From the NCBI RefSeq assembly GCF_008370255.1, contig NZ_SEUI01000009.1:49292-88587 (forward strand): a stretch of DNA of 39,296 bases, written 5' to 3'. Source of the stretch: Pseudoalteromonas sp. FUC4. GTDB taxonomy: Bacteria > Pseudomonadota > Gammaproteobacteria > Enterobacterales > Alteromonadaceae. A program made the position numbers and the translations under genes. Shown here piece after piece: positions 1 through 8,423 of this stretch. Positions within the stretch are counted from its first letter, which is position 1, and each line of letters starts with the position of its first letter. A model generated the notes under the pieces. The model was not told where the DNA came from. It searched no databases and saw only the letters and a program-made list of their open reading frames with translations.

Positions 1-457
1 CCCCGCCAATAGCGCCGCTTCCGTATAAAAGCGTAGCGGGGCCTCTTAATACCTCAATTTGAGTAGCAGTAGATGTTTCGGTTGAAACTTGATGATCAGG
101 CCCTACACGCGATGCATCAGATGCACCTAAACCATTTTGAACAACTTTGATTCGGGGTCCGTCTAAGCCACGAATTATTGGGCTACTTGCTACAGGTCCG
201 TAATAAGAGCTGTGTACCCCAGGTACGCTTTTCAAAGTATCGCCTAACGTTGCGGCTTGATTTTGATCTAACTCTTCGCCACTTAAAATTGTTACAGGGG
301 TACTTGATTCAAGTACGGTACGTTTTAGTGGAGAAGCCGTAATTAACACTCTTTCTATATCGGTTTCATCTTTTTGAATGTTTTTGTCGGCTGCATATGC
401 GGTGCTGCTCATTGCTGTTAATAAGGCTAGCACTAAAGGTGAATAGTTATTTTTCAT
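1..457 (-). CDS. TonB-dependent receptor, N-terminal part (ZnuD-like, probable zinc uptake)
   Basis: Partial gene. The ATG is at 457 and the reading frame stays open to the left edge, giving about 152 residues. The start is a signal peptide (MKNNYSPLVLALLTAMSSTAYA), followed by a TonB-box/plug region (VLITASPLK) and a plug domain with LRGPATLLYGSGAIGG. The plug contains GLGASDASRVGPDH, which resembles ZnuD-type zinc receptors as I know the family. It would be an outer-membrane gated porin energised by TonB. It lies 77 bases behind the small Cys/His protein at 535-840 on the same strand, and the pair probably shares the Zur-box promoter at 845-857. The receptor class is certain; the zinc substrate is inferred from family resemblance plus the Zur box. 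Confidence 0.88.
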   Translation of the reverse strand, partial: MKNNYSPLVLALLTAMSSTAYAADKNIQKDETDIERVLITASPLKRTVLESSTPVTILSGEELDQNQAATLGDTLKSVPGVHSSYYGPVASSPIIRGLDGPRIKVVQNGLGASDASRVGPDHQVSTETSTATQIEVLRGPATLLYGSGAIGG

Positions 458-534
458 GTTGTTATCTCTAAAAATACACAATAAAACACACTCACTATTG
501 TTAAATAACGAGCGTTTAAAATACGTTTAACTGA

Positions 535-840
535 TTAATTAAAAATAACGAACGGTGGATCTCTATTGCCTGTAATAGCAACAAACACGCTGTGAAAGTG
601 CTGGCTATTTAATTTTATTAAAGAAAAAGAATGAAAGTCTGACTCAAACAAAGTCACTTTGGCGGGTATTGAATGCTCTAAATCAATAGAGCTTAAACAG
701 AGTTCACATTCTTGATCTGTCTTTAATGCGTGAGAAGTATCGTGCCAAGCAGAAAAAACACTGAATAGCACAACAAGCACTAATGCATATTTTATTAGTG
801 TTGTTTGATTTCGAAGTGAATGTAATGTGAAGCTCTGCAT
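535..840 (-). CDS. Small exported/membrane Cys-His protein, candidate zinc-binding partner of the receptor
   Basis: 101 residues: a hydrophobic N-terminal segment (about residues 17-31, a signal peptide or anchor) followed by HDTSH and CELCLSS, then further histidines (HSI, DFHSF, QHFHS). This small-protein layout resembles the DUF2946-like proteins and 'zinc chaperone' proteins found beside TonB receptors in gammaproteobacteria. That assignment is by resemblance only. A Zur-like box begins 5 bases upstream of the ATG, and there is no visible Shine-Dalgarno sequence, so the mRNA may be almost leaderless. The protein probably binds metal in the periplasm; its exact role is unknown. Confidence 0.7.
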   Translation of the reverse strand: MQSFTLHSLRNQTTLIKYALVLVVLFSVFSAWHDTSHALKTDQECELCLSSIDLEHSIPAKVTLFESDFHSFSLIKLNSQHFHSVFVAITGNRDPPFVIFN

Positions 841-844
841 AATA

Positions 845-857
845 GATATAATATAAC
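845..857 (-). promoter_or_regulatory. Putative Zur box overlapping the -10 of the zinc locus
   Basis: The plus-strand core GATATAATATAAC differs at one position from the enterobacterial Zur core GTTATAATATAAC. Over the full 23-bp consensus, centred here, most flanking positions also agree. On the minus strand a good promoter fits: TCGACA at 872-877, 16-base spacer, TATATT at 850-855. The box therefore covers the -10, the expected position for repression. The predicted transcription start, near 843, is only a few bases from the ATG at 840. The match was judged by eye. Confidence 0.65.
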
Positions 858-959
858 GTTACCAATATTTGTGTCGAGAAATTAATTTACTTTTTATCTA
901 CCATGTATATTAAACCTGTTAATCGATTCTAAAATTATCAACTCAACAGGTTTAACCTT

Positions 960-2327
960 TTATCTTTTAAAGCTATTCCACGGACCCGTTATTGCTAATG
1001 TTTTAGTTGGTGAATATACGTTTACAAATAGTGTATTACCGTCAGGAGAGAAACACGCGCCCGCAAGCTCTGTTTGTTCAGTTAAACGGGCAAATGTATA
1101 AACATCTCCGCTTGGTGTTACCCCACGCAAATGGTTATCAACAATATCGGTATACTGATCTTCACAAACAATAAGATGGCCATTCGGTGCGACTGTTAAA
1201 TTATCACCAAAATTAAATAATGATTCATCTTCACTCTCTACAAACAACTCTATCTTACCTGGGGCAGAGCCTTCACTTTCCCTACCCTCAAACTCTGATG
1301 GCTGGTATTTCATAACTTGACCAAGCTGTTTTTTACCACCATTCGTGCAGCAAAAATAAAGCTCGTTGTCGCCCCAGTGTACACCTTCGCCACGAGCAAA
1401 CAGTGCAGCCCCTTGTTTATAACCTCTAATTCTTAAATCATCTTTTGGGCTCTCTGGCTCATCTAAGTCAATCCACTCAACATCCATCGGTGTATGTTTA
1501 AGCATTGTTGATTCACTCCAATTGCGGGTATCAAATTGCGAGTGCTTTTTAATAACCATTGCTTGTAGCTTGCCACCTTTACTGAGCTTGCCAAATTCAT
1601 TGGGGATAAATCGATAAAATAAGCTATCACCTCTATCCTCAGTAAGGTAAACAATGCCTGTGCGTGGATCTATTGCAGCTGCTTCATGGTTAAACCGTCC
1701 CATTGCAACAAGTGGCTCTGGTTCTACCAAACCTTTTGCAGTAGCGGGTATTTCAAATATATAGCCGTGAGATTTACCTAATCCATCAGCCTGATTGGCC
1801 ACGGTTTCTTCACAGGTAAGCCAGCTTCCCCATGGTGTAATACCACCAGAGCAATTGCGTATTGTTCCACAAAGCGATAGGAATTCTTGTTCTTTTTTAT
1901 GCTCTTTAATGTTGTAAATTATGTGGCTTGTACCACCTGGGAGCGCTACTCCATCATCAAATACGTCGTAAGCTAAAGGCGTTTTATGCAACTTAATACT
2001 CGTTGCTGCATGTTTAATATTTTTAGGTGAAAGTTCATGGTTACGAACTAACGCTACAGTGTCGCCATCAAGTGCAATACAGCCCATGCCGTCGGCTTTA
2101 TCCGGTACATTTAAACCATCATCCATAGTATCGCCCAATTGCGAAATAACCTTGTAGCTAAAGCCAGCAGGTAAATCGAGTAATTTTTTTGTATCAGGAA
2201 TTAAACCACCGTATGCATATACGCTATCTGCTAAGTTAGCTAAAGTAACTTTACCAAATGCGCTTTTAGAAAGGCCGATAAATGCGAGCGTACCTGCACT
2301 TAAAAGAAACTGTCTTCTGGAAACCAT
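960..2327 (-). CDS. PhoX/DUF839-family Tat-exported protein (putative alkaline phosphatase)
   Basis: 455 residues. The N-terminus has a twin-arginine signal (SRRQFLL, then a hydrophobic stretch ending near residue 25), so the protein is exported folded. The body is a beta-propeller of the PhoX/DUF839 type. Recognisable blocks in order are RNHELSP, GGITPWGSWLTCEET, GRFNHEAAAIDP, GEGVHWGDNELYF, FGDNLTVAPNGHLIVCED and LAGACFSPDG. PhoX enzymes use Ca2+ and Fe3+, and the acidic and Cys positions in the CEE and CED blocks fit metal binding. No Pho box was seen upstream, so phosphate control is not shown. It is monocistronic, between the zinc locus and the M14 peptidase. Family membership is secure; phosphatase activity is inferred. 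Confidence 0.82.
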   Translation of the reverse strand: MVSRRQFLLSAGTLAFIGLSKSAFGKVTLANLADSVYAYGGLIPDTKKLLDLPAGFSYKVISQLGDTMDDGLNVPDKADGMGCIALDGDTVALVRNHELSPKNIKHAATSIKLHKTPLAYDVFDDGVALPGGTSHIIYNIKEHKKEQEFLSLCGTIRNCSGGITPWGSWLTCEETVANQADGLGKSHGYIFEIPATAKGLVEPEPLVAMGRFNHEAAAIDPRTGIVYLTEDRGDSLFYRFIPNEFGKLSKGGKLQAMVIKKHSQFDTRNWSESTMLKHTPMDVEWIDLDEPESPKDDLRIRGYKQGAALFARGEGVHWGDNELYFCCTNGGKKQLGQVMKYQPSEFEGRESEGSAPGKIELFVESEDESLFNFGDNLTVAPNGHLIVCEDQYTDIVDNHLRGVTPSGDVYTFARLTEQTELAGACFSPDGNTLFVNVYSPTKTLAITGPWNSFKR

Positions 2328-2455
2328 AATTAAACCTATAGCGATAATGCTTTTAAAAGAGGGTAGATAGTAAATTAAAATGACGAACTAAAATGCGCCT
2401 GTATTGTAAATTCATGAAAATGTCATATTAAAGATAATTAATAACGCAGGTAAGC

Positions 2456-2498
2456 TTGTACTTTAAAACAGGCCTTAACAGCCTGCTTTAAAGTACAA
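2456..2498 (-). terminator. Long hairpin terminator behind the M14 peptidase
   Basis: Two 18-base arms (2456-2473 and 2481-2498) pair with a single mismatch around a 7-base loop, starting 8 bases beyond the peptidase stop. On the minus strand the inner stem CAGGC/GCCTG is followed by TTTT. It probably terminates the M14 transcript before the PhoX gene. Confidence 0.65.
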
Positions 2499-2505
2499 AA
2501 TAATT

Positions 2506-5061
2506 TTACCCACCATTTACTCTAAACGTATGACCAAAAAAGAGTGCATTGCTTAGTAGTCGACTAGTACCATACCAGTAACCCCTAAATACCGGATCGT
2601 CGGTCATACCAATCACAGTACCTCGTCCATATGAGTGTGCAATTAAGCCAGCACCACCAGCAACTTGCTCAACATTAACGGCATCAGTAAAACCTGCCAA
2701 TAACGGTTTTTTAGTGTAGGTAAGTACATTTACGAACGGCGCATCGGAAGCTTCTAGCAGCCAAGTACTATTTTTGAATACGGGCAATGTATTGCGCTTA
2801 AGTGAAAATGTAAGTGGATGAGTCAAATCTACATTAGTATTAAAAATAGCCCCGGCAATGCGCTGACGCCCCGCTAAATGGTCCTTATCGGCGTAACTTA
2901 ACCCTTTGGTTTTAAATGCACTTGCTACATCTTGTCGTGATAGATAGCTTGCTTTGAGTAATTGCTGATCAGCTAAAAATTTAGCACCGCCTTTATGGCC
3001 CCAAGTAACACCGCCTTTTCTTACCCAGCTTTTTATAGCCACTTTATCGGCATCAGATAAGCTATTGTAGTTTCCATGAGCAAGTACTATATGACTGTAA
3101 TTACTGAGCTCGATAGAGCTTAAACGCTCCATTTCTACAATTGTTGGCGCAACACCGACAAAGCGATCGAGGTAATACCATACTTCCCCAGCTTCGTACT
3201 GGCTTACGCCTTTACCACCTACCAATAATACTTTTGGCTCGCTAACAACCGCCATTGTGCGAGACCCTAAGTCGGCTCCTTTGTTTGTAAGACCTGAGTT
3301 AATAGGCTTGATTGCAATTCCAAATTCGTTTTGTGCTTTATTTAATATCCCAACCCAATCATTATTCGTTTGTAAGCCTGCTGGCACAATAATACTACCA
3401 GCATCAAAGCTTACTTCACTTGAGTTTGATTTGGCTGTTAGTGGACTTAGCGCAACACGCGCTTTAATACCTTGCTTTAAAAGGCTGTTTAGCATTTTAG
3501 GTGCTAGGTAATCATCCCACGAAAAGCCAAACGCATAGCTTTGCTCAAGTGCGGCAAAAGAAGGTTTTACCGCTTTTTGCCACGGTGTGCTTGCAACCTC
3601 TAAACCCCAACTGCTTTTTACTTTTGCAAAAGGTAAGTTAAACGCATGCGCTAAAGTCCAGCCAGATACGTCATAAAAGGTGTTATCAGCAAAGTTTTTT
3701 TGCTCGCTAAAAATAGCTTTTATTAGGCGGTACTGTGGCTGGGCTAAGGGCACAAAGTAACTATTGGTTGTATAGTTGTTGCCATTTGCCTTAAGTGATT
3801 TAGTAAGCGAAAAAGCATCTATTTGATGCTGTTTCAACAACCCTAAAAAATCTTTAATACGAGTGTTGTCATCCGCCCCCTCAATTACATAACCTTCAAA
3901 GCTTTCATCACTGGCTAAATCAGTGGCTTGATTATAAAACTTAGCTTGGTAATCAAGTAATGCTTGGCGGTTATCAACAGCGGCTTTAAAGGTAGATAAA
4001 CTCGTTAATAATTGATTTTTAATAGTAAAGGGAAAGCTCAAAGGTCCATTTATAGTATCTTGAATATGCCCGCGAGAGCTCGCTTGCTCAAATAAAATAC
4101 CTACACCACCATTTACGTCGGGATAAGTTGAGCCTTTACCGTAATAGAAGTCATCAAAGCTTTCTTCCGTAAAATAAAGTGCGTTATTTTCATCTAACGT
4201 TTTTGCGTGATAGTTAGCAATCGCTTTAGTTAAAGTTACATTTTCATCCGGTGTTATAGGATGCTTACGGCTAGGAATACCTGGCTGAAAAAAGTAACTG
4301 CTGTTTGGTCCCATTTCATGAAAATCTGTTAAGACATTTGGTTTCCACTGATGAAATTTAGCAATACGCGCGCGCGATTCAGGATGTTGTAGTAATAACC
4401 AGTCACGATTTAAATCAAACCAGTAATGATTGGTACGGCTACTTGGCCAGTTTTCAACATGTTCACGGGTTTTAGGGTCGCTTGATAAGTTCATACCTCG
4501 GTTACTGTTAGCCCAATTAGCAAAACGAGCAAGTCCGTCAGGATTAAGCGAAGGGTCGAGTAAAATAACCGTGTTATTTAATAACTCATCTATTTCAGCA
4601 CCTTGTGCAGCAGCTAAGTAATATGCCACCAGCAAAGATGAGTTACTACCTGATGACTCATTACCATGCACACTGTATCCCATCCATACAACGGCAGGCT
4701 GTTTTGTAGAATTAGCATCTGATCCATCGTTACTCAAGCGTGCTAAGTGAGCTTGGCGTGTTTGCTCTATGCTTGATAACTTGCCAGCTGCTGTAATTGT
4801 TAGCATAACAAGTGGGCGTTGTTCATGTGTGCGGCCAATCACTTCAAAATTTATACGGTCGCTTTTATCAGCAAGTATTTCCATATAACGTACTAGCTGA
4901 TCGTGTCTCACATGCCACTCTCCTACTTCGTAACCGAGTACTTGCTCAGGGGTAGGAATTGAAGGGTCAAATTTTACATCTTGTTCAAAATAATACGAAA
5001 GTGGCTTAGCTACACTTGAAAAGCTAAGCAACACCACCATTAATGTTAATACCAAACGCAT
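2506..5061 (-). CDS. Secreted M14-family zinc carboxypeptidase
   Basis: 851 residues from the ATG at 5061. An upstream in-frame GTG at 5070 overlaps the ribosome binding site (GAG, 8 bases before the ATG) and was rejected. A signal peptide (MRLVLTLMVVLLSFSSVA) is followed by an M14 catalytic domain. The metal-binding H-x-x-E is in YSVHGNESSGS; further active-site blocks are DPSLNPDG, FDLNRDW and DFHEMGPN. The C-terminal half (about 500-850) looks like a glutamine-amidotransferase-like/accessory region (VLAHGNYNSL, GVTWGHKGG) and is probably not catalytic in itself. It likely degrades peptides in the periplasm or outside the cell. Divergent from nfuA; followed by a strong hairpin terminator. 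Confidence 0.85.
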   Translation of the reverse strand: MRLVLTLMVVLLSFSSVAKPLSYYFEQDVKFDPSIPTPEQVLGYEVGEWHVRHDQLVRYMEILADKSDRINFEVIGRTHEQRPLVMLTITAAGKLSSIEQTRQAHLARLSNDGSDANSTKQPAVVWMGYSVHGNESSGSNSSLLVAYYLAAAQGAEIDELLNNTVILLDPSLNPDGLARFANWANSNRGMNLSSDPKTREHVENWPSSRTNHYWFDLNRDWLLLQHPESRARIAKFHQWKPNVLTDFHEMGPNSSYFFQPGIPSRKHPITPDENVTLTKAIANYHAKTLDENNALYFTEESFDDFYYGKGSTYPDVNGGVGILFEQASSRGHIQDTINGPLSFPFTIKNQLLTSLSTFKAAVDNRQALLDYQAKFYNQATDLASDESFEGYVIEGADDNTRIKDFLGLLKQHQIDAFSLTKSLKANGNNYTTNSYFVPLAQPQYRLIKAIFSEQKNFADNTFYDVSGWTLAHAFNLPFAKVKSSWGLEVASTPWQKAVKPSFAALEQSYAFGFSWDDYLAPKMLNSLLKQGIKARVALSPLTAKSNSSEVSFDAGSIIVPAGLQTNNDWVGILNKAQNEFGIAIKPINSGLTNKGADLGSRTMAVVSEPKVLLVGGKGVSQYEAGEVWYYLDRFVGVAPTIVEMERLSSIELSNYSHIVLAHGNYNSLSDADKVAIKSWVRKGGVTWGHKGGAKFLADQQLLKASYLSRQDVASAFKTKGLSYADKDHLAGRQRIAGAIFNTNVDLTHPLTFSLKRNTLPVFKNSTWLLEASDAPFVNVLTYTKKPLLAGFTDAVNVEQVAGGAGLIAHSYGRGTVIGMTDDPVFRGYWYGTSRLLSNALFFGHTFRVNGG

Positions 5062-5207
5062 ATAAATCACTCAAAAAATGTTCGTTGTTTGCACGCTACC
5101 ATTGCTTAAAATAGATGCCAACTTTTTACGCTCAACACTAGCCGCAACACGATGAGCGGAGTATGATACGCATTATCCGAGTAATTTAGTCAAGTATAGA
5201 TGGTTTT

Positions 5208-5783
5208 ATGATTTCTATTTCCGAAACAGCGCAAGCGCATTTTGCTAAACTATTAGCAGATCAATCACAACAAACCAATATTCGTGTGTTTGTTGTAAAC
5301 CCTGGTTCATCACAAGCGGAATGTGGTGTGTCTTATTGTCCAGAAGACGCTGTAGAAGCGAGCGATATTCGCCTAAACTTTAACGGTTTTGATGCCGTTG
5401 TAGATGCAGAAAGTGCGCCATTTTTAGAAGAAGCTGAAATCGATTTTGTTACCGACAAAATGGGTACTCAGTTAACGCTAAAAGCACCAAATGCAAAGGC
5501 GCGTAAAATAGGTGACGATGCATCGTTAAACGAACGTGTACAGCACATGCTAGAAACCGAAGTAAATCCACAACTTGCTAACCACGGTGGTCAAGTAAGC
5601 CTTGTTGAGATTACAGCTGCAGGTATAGCTATACTTCAGTTTGGTGGTGGTTGTAACGGTTGCTCTATGATCGATGTAACACTAAAAGAAGGCATTGAAA
5701 AAGAAATGATAGCTAAGTTTGAAGAAATCACCGGTGTTGCTGATATAACAGAACACGAAGCGGGCGATCACTCTTACTATTAG
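5208..5783 (+). CDS. nfuA: Fe/S biogenesis protein NfuA
   Basis: 191 residues, the normal NfuA length. The N-terminal half is a degenerate A-type (IscA-like) domain, ending near residue 98. The C-terminal half is an Nfu domain with the cluster-ligating CNGC motif (C149, C152) in [10 protein letters not shown]. NfuA carries a 4Fe-4S cluster bridged across a dimer and delivers it to apo-proteins in the cytoplasm, particularly under oxidative stress or iron shortage. A small membrane-protein gene follows after 9 bases. No regulatory site was recognised in the 146-bp divergent gap to the M14 gene. Confidence 0.96.
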   Translation: MISISETAQAHFAKLLADQSQQTNIRVFVVNPGSSQAECGVSYCPEDAVEASDIRLNFNGFDAVVDAESAPFLEEAEIDFVTDKMGTQLTLKAPNAKARKIGDDASLNERVQHMLETEVNPQLANHGGQVSLVEITAAGIAILQFGGGCNGCSMIDVTLKEGIEKEMIAKFEEITGVADITEHEAGDHSYY

Positions 5784-5792
5784 GCCTTGTAA

Positions 5793-6062
5793 ATGCTAAA
5801 GCAGCTTATCTATCGCTTAGGGAGCAATCCTAAGCTGAGCTTAAAGCGCTTTTTTCGCGGCTTAGCACTGTTTGTGCTAGCCGTGATATTCATATCTATT
5901 GGGTATTACACCCACTACAGCTTACAAATAATTGGCGTTACAATTTTACTCCCCGCATTATTTTTTGCCGGTTGGGGCTACTGCGGTATTTTTGCTAATC
6001 GTTTTTCACAAGTTTTAAAAGATATGGGTCCTAAACACCACGACCCCGACCTCTGGAAATAA
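5793..6062 (+). CDS. Small two-helix membrane protein, function unknown
   Basis: 89 residues: a basic N-terminus (SNPKLSLKRFFRG), two adjacent hydrophobic segments (about residues 24-41 and 47-66), then a short polar tail ending DPDLWK. It lies 9 bases after nfuA on the same strand and is probably co-transcribed with it. It ends 9 bases before the convergent MATE gene. I recognise no domain. The coupling to nfuA is positional and does not prove a role in Fe-S assembly. Confidence 0.75.
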   Translation: MLKQLIYRLGSNPKLSLKRFFRGLALFVLAVIFISIGYYTHYSLQIIGVTILLPALFFAGWGYCGIFANRFSQVLKDMGPKHHDPDLWK

Positions 6063-6071
6063 ATCATTTAT

Positions 6072-7406
6072 TTAATCTAATAGCTGATTATTTATTTTTA
6101 AGTGGTGATATTTAATTATTAGTGTAACCCCGCGCATTAACATAAAACAGCTCATAGCCAGCCATAACCCGTTATTTTGCCAGTCTATAAACACCCAAAA
6201 TACACCAAAAAAGCCAACTCCAGCTGAAAGTATCATACTGTTACGCATGTTCTTTGCTCGCGTAAGCCCTACAAAAACACCATCAAACAAAAAGCAGCTC
6301 ATGGCTAAAATTGGTAATACTATTATCCATGGTAAATAATGCGTTGCTTCTTGAATAACCTCTGGCACATTAGTTAAAAGCTTGATTATGGTATTGCCAA
6401 ATAATGCAAAAAATAGGCTATATAACACACCAAAAAGCATACCCCAGAATACGCTTATTTTAACCCACAGCTCTATATTTTTAACACTTCCTTGGCCTTT
6501 AGCTTGCCCTACTTTTGCCTCAGAGGCGTAAGCAACACCATCAAGAGCAAAGCTCACCAACATTAAAAAGTTAAGTAAAACAGCATTAGCAGCTAATGTG
6601 GTTTCGCCTATACGGGCTGCGTAAAATGTCATAAAACTAAAGCATAATTGCAGTATTAAAGAGCGAATAAATATATCTCTATTCAAACTCAATAATTCAG
6701 CCATTTTGCTAATACTCAACCAATTCGGTACATTTAGCTCAACGCCTTGTTTTTTAGCTAGTTTAACTACTAAAAACAGTGCAAATACTAGTGCTGTATA
6801 GTCAGCAATAAGTGACGCCCATGCAGCGCCTGCAACTGCCCAATCTAAATAAACAACAAAATAAATATCGAGTATTATATTAACAATATTAGTGACGAGT
6901 AATAAATAAAATGGACCTCGACCATAATGCACACCAAGCATCCAACCCAGTAACACTAAATTACATAATGCTGCTGGAGCACTAAAAATACGAATGCTAA
7001 AATACTGATAAGCTTGGGCAAGTACGTCGCCATTGGCTGCGGAGAGGTAAGCTATAGCGTGCTTTATTAATGGGGATAACACAATTAATAGCACGGCCAC
7101 TGCGCTTGCAAGTAATAAGCTTCGTTTAAGTAAAGCGGCAAGTTGGGTTAAATCGTTTTTTCCGTATGCTTGTGCCACGAGCCCCGTGGTACTCATTCTT
7201 AAAAAGCCAGCAAGCCAAAATAAAATAGATATAACTGCAGAGCCAAGGGCAATCCCAGCTAAGTAATGAGCGCTTCCTAAGTGCCCAATTACAGCAGTAT
7301 CAACAATTCCTAACAACGGCACTGTGATATTTGATAGTATCATCGGACCCGCTAACAACAGCAAGCTTTTATGGTGTGCCTTATTATGTATAAGAAATTG
7401 TTTCAT
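6072..7406 (-). CDS. MATE-family multidrug/Na+ efflux transporter (DinF-like)
   Basis: 444 residues with about 12 hydrophobic segments. The family signature region GPMILSNITVPLLG is followed by DTAVIGHLGSA near residues 21-45, and a second, repeat-related half begins near residue 235. DinF-branch MATE proteins export drugs or toxic metabolites in exchange for Na+ or H+. The ATG at 7406 is required to keep the usual N-terminal segment before GPM. Its first codons overlap the start of the divergent deacetylase, so its promoter must lie inside that gene. No terminator separates it from the convergent gene ending at 6062. Confidence 0.92.
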   Translation of the reverse strand: MKQFLIHNKAHHKSLLLLAGPMILSNITVPLLGIVDTAVIGHLGSAHYLAGIALGSAVISILFWLAGFLRMSTTGLVAQAYGKNDLTQLAALLKRSLLLASAVAVLLIVLSPLIKHAIAYLSAANGDVLAQAYQYFSIRIFSAPAALCNLVLLGWMLGVHYGRGPFYLLLVTNIVNIILDIYFVVYLDWAVAGAAWASLIADYTALVFALFLVVKLAKKQGVELNVPNWLSISKMAELLSLNRDIFIRSLILQLCFSFMTFYAARIGETTLAANAVLLNFLMLVSFALDGVAYASEAKVGQAKGQGSVKNIELWVKISVFWGMLFGVLYSLFFALFGNTIIKLLTNVPEVIQEATHYLPWIIVLPILAMSCFLFDGVFVGLTRAKNMRNSMILSAGVGFFGVFWVFIDWQNNGLWLAMSCFMLMRGVTLIIKYHHLKINNQLLD

Positions 7407-8423
7407 TTAGTATTATTTATCCTCATTGGTGTATCTTTACGGGCTCAAGCAGCCGTTATTTTACAGTATCATCATGTTAGTGAAACCCTACCCGCAGTAA
7501 CGAGCGTTAGCGCAAATACATTTACGGAGCATTTAAGCTATTTAAAAGAGCACAACTTTAATGTTATTCCTCTTAATGAATTAATTAGCGCGCTTCAACA
7601 AGGTGAAACTTTACCTGATAAAACACTCGCCATCACCTTTGATGATGGTTATAACAATAACTATGAACAAGCCGCGCCTATTTTAGAAAAGTTTGGCTAC
7701 CCGTACACTATCTTTGTAAATCCTAAATTAATAGACGAAGGCATGAGTTACGTAATGGGGTGGGATAAGCTTAAAGAGTTATCTAAAAAAGGGGCATTAA
7801 TAGCCAATCATAGCGGGCAACATGATTACTTACACCTTAAGCTTGAAAACGAAACCGATGCACAATGGCAATCACGTATTAAGCAAGATATTCTTAGCTC
7901 TCAAAAGCGCATAAAAGAAGAAATAGGCCACGATTATAAATACTTAGCATACCCGTATGGTGAGTTTAATAACGAGTTGCAAGCACTCGTGACAGAGCTT
8001 GGTTTTGTGGGTATTGGCCAACACTCAGGCGCTGTAAATAAAGATTCTAATTTTAGCCGCTTACCGCGTTTTCCTGCATCAGGCTTTTACAGTAAACTAG
8101 AAACCCTTATTACTAAGCTTAACTCACGCGCGTTTAATATCACCAATTTAACTTATCAAGATAGCGTTACACAGCAAAATCCACCCACGCTCACAATTGA
8201 ATTTAAGATGGGTGATTTTCATAAGAGCCAATTTGCCTGTTATGTATCAAGCGTAGGCCAAGCAGATTTAAAATGGATAACTAAAAATACTGTCGAAATC
8301 ACCTCACCAAAGGTGCTTAATAAAGGGCGTTCTCGTTTTAATTGCACAGCCCCTTCTATTTCAAGCCCTGGTGATTACTTTTGGTTTTCGCAGCCTTGGG
8401 TAATCCAAGCGCCTAAACCTTAA
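7386..8423 (+). CDS. Exported polysaccharide deacetylase (NodB/CE4 family)
   Basis: 345 residues from the ATG at 7386. That start gives a compact signal peptide (MYKKLFHLVLFILIGVSLRAQA); the in-frame ATG at 7371 would place VCLI before it. NodB motifs are present: TFDDGYNNNYEQ (catalytic and metal Asp), NHSGQH (metal His pair) and AYPYGEFNNE. The C-terminal part after about residue 235 is an additional beta-rich region without a known name. It probably removes acetyl groups from an envelope or extracellular polysaccharide such as a PNAG-type polymer; the substrate is unknown. Its 5' end overlaps the divergent MATE gene by 21 bases and its 3' end overlaps cheB by 11. Confidence 0.88.
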   Translation: MYKKLFHLVLFILIGVSLRAQAAVILQYHHVSETLPAVTSVSANTFTEHLSYLKEHNFNVIPLNELISALQQGETLPDKTLAITFDDGYNNNYEQAAPILEKFGYPYTIFVNPKLIDEGMSYVMGWDKLKELSKKGALIANHSGQHDYLHLKLENETDAQWQSRIKQDILSSQKRIKEEIGHDYKYLAYPYGEFNNELQALVTELGFVGIGQHSGAVNKDSNFSRLPRFPASGFYSKLETLITKLNSRAFNITNLTYQDSVTQQNPPTLTIEFKMGDFHKSQFACYVSSVGQADLKWITKNTVEITSPKVLNKGRSRFNCTAPSISSPGDYFWFSQPWVIQAPKP

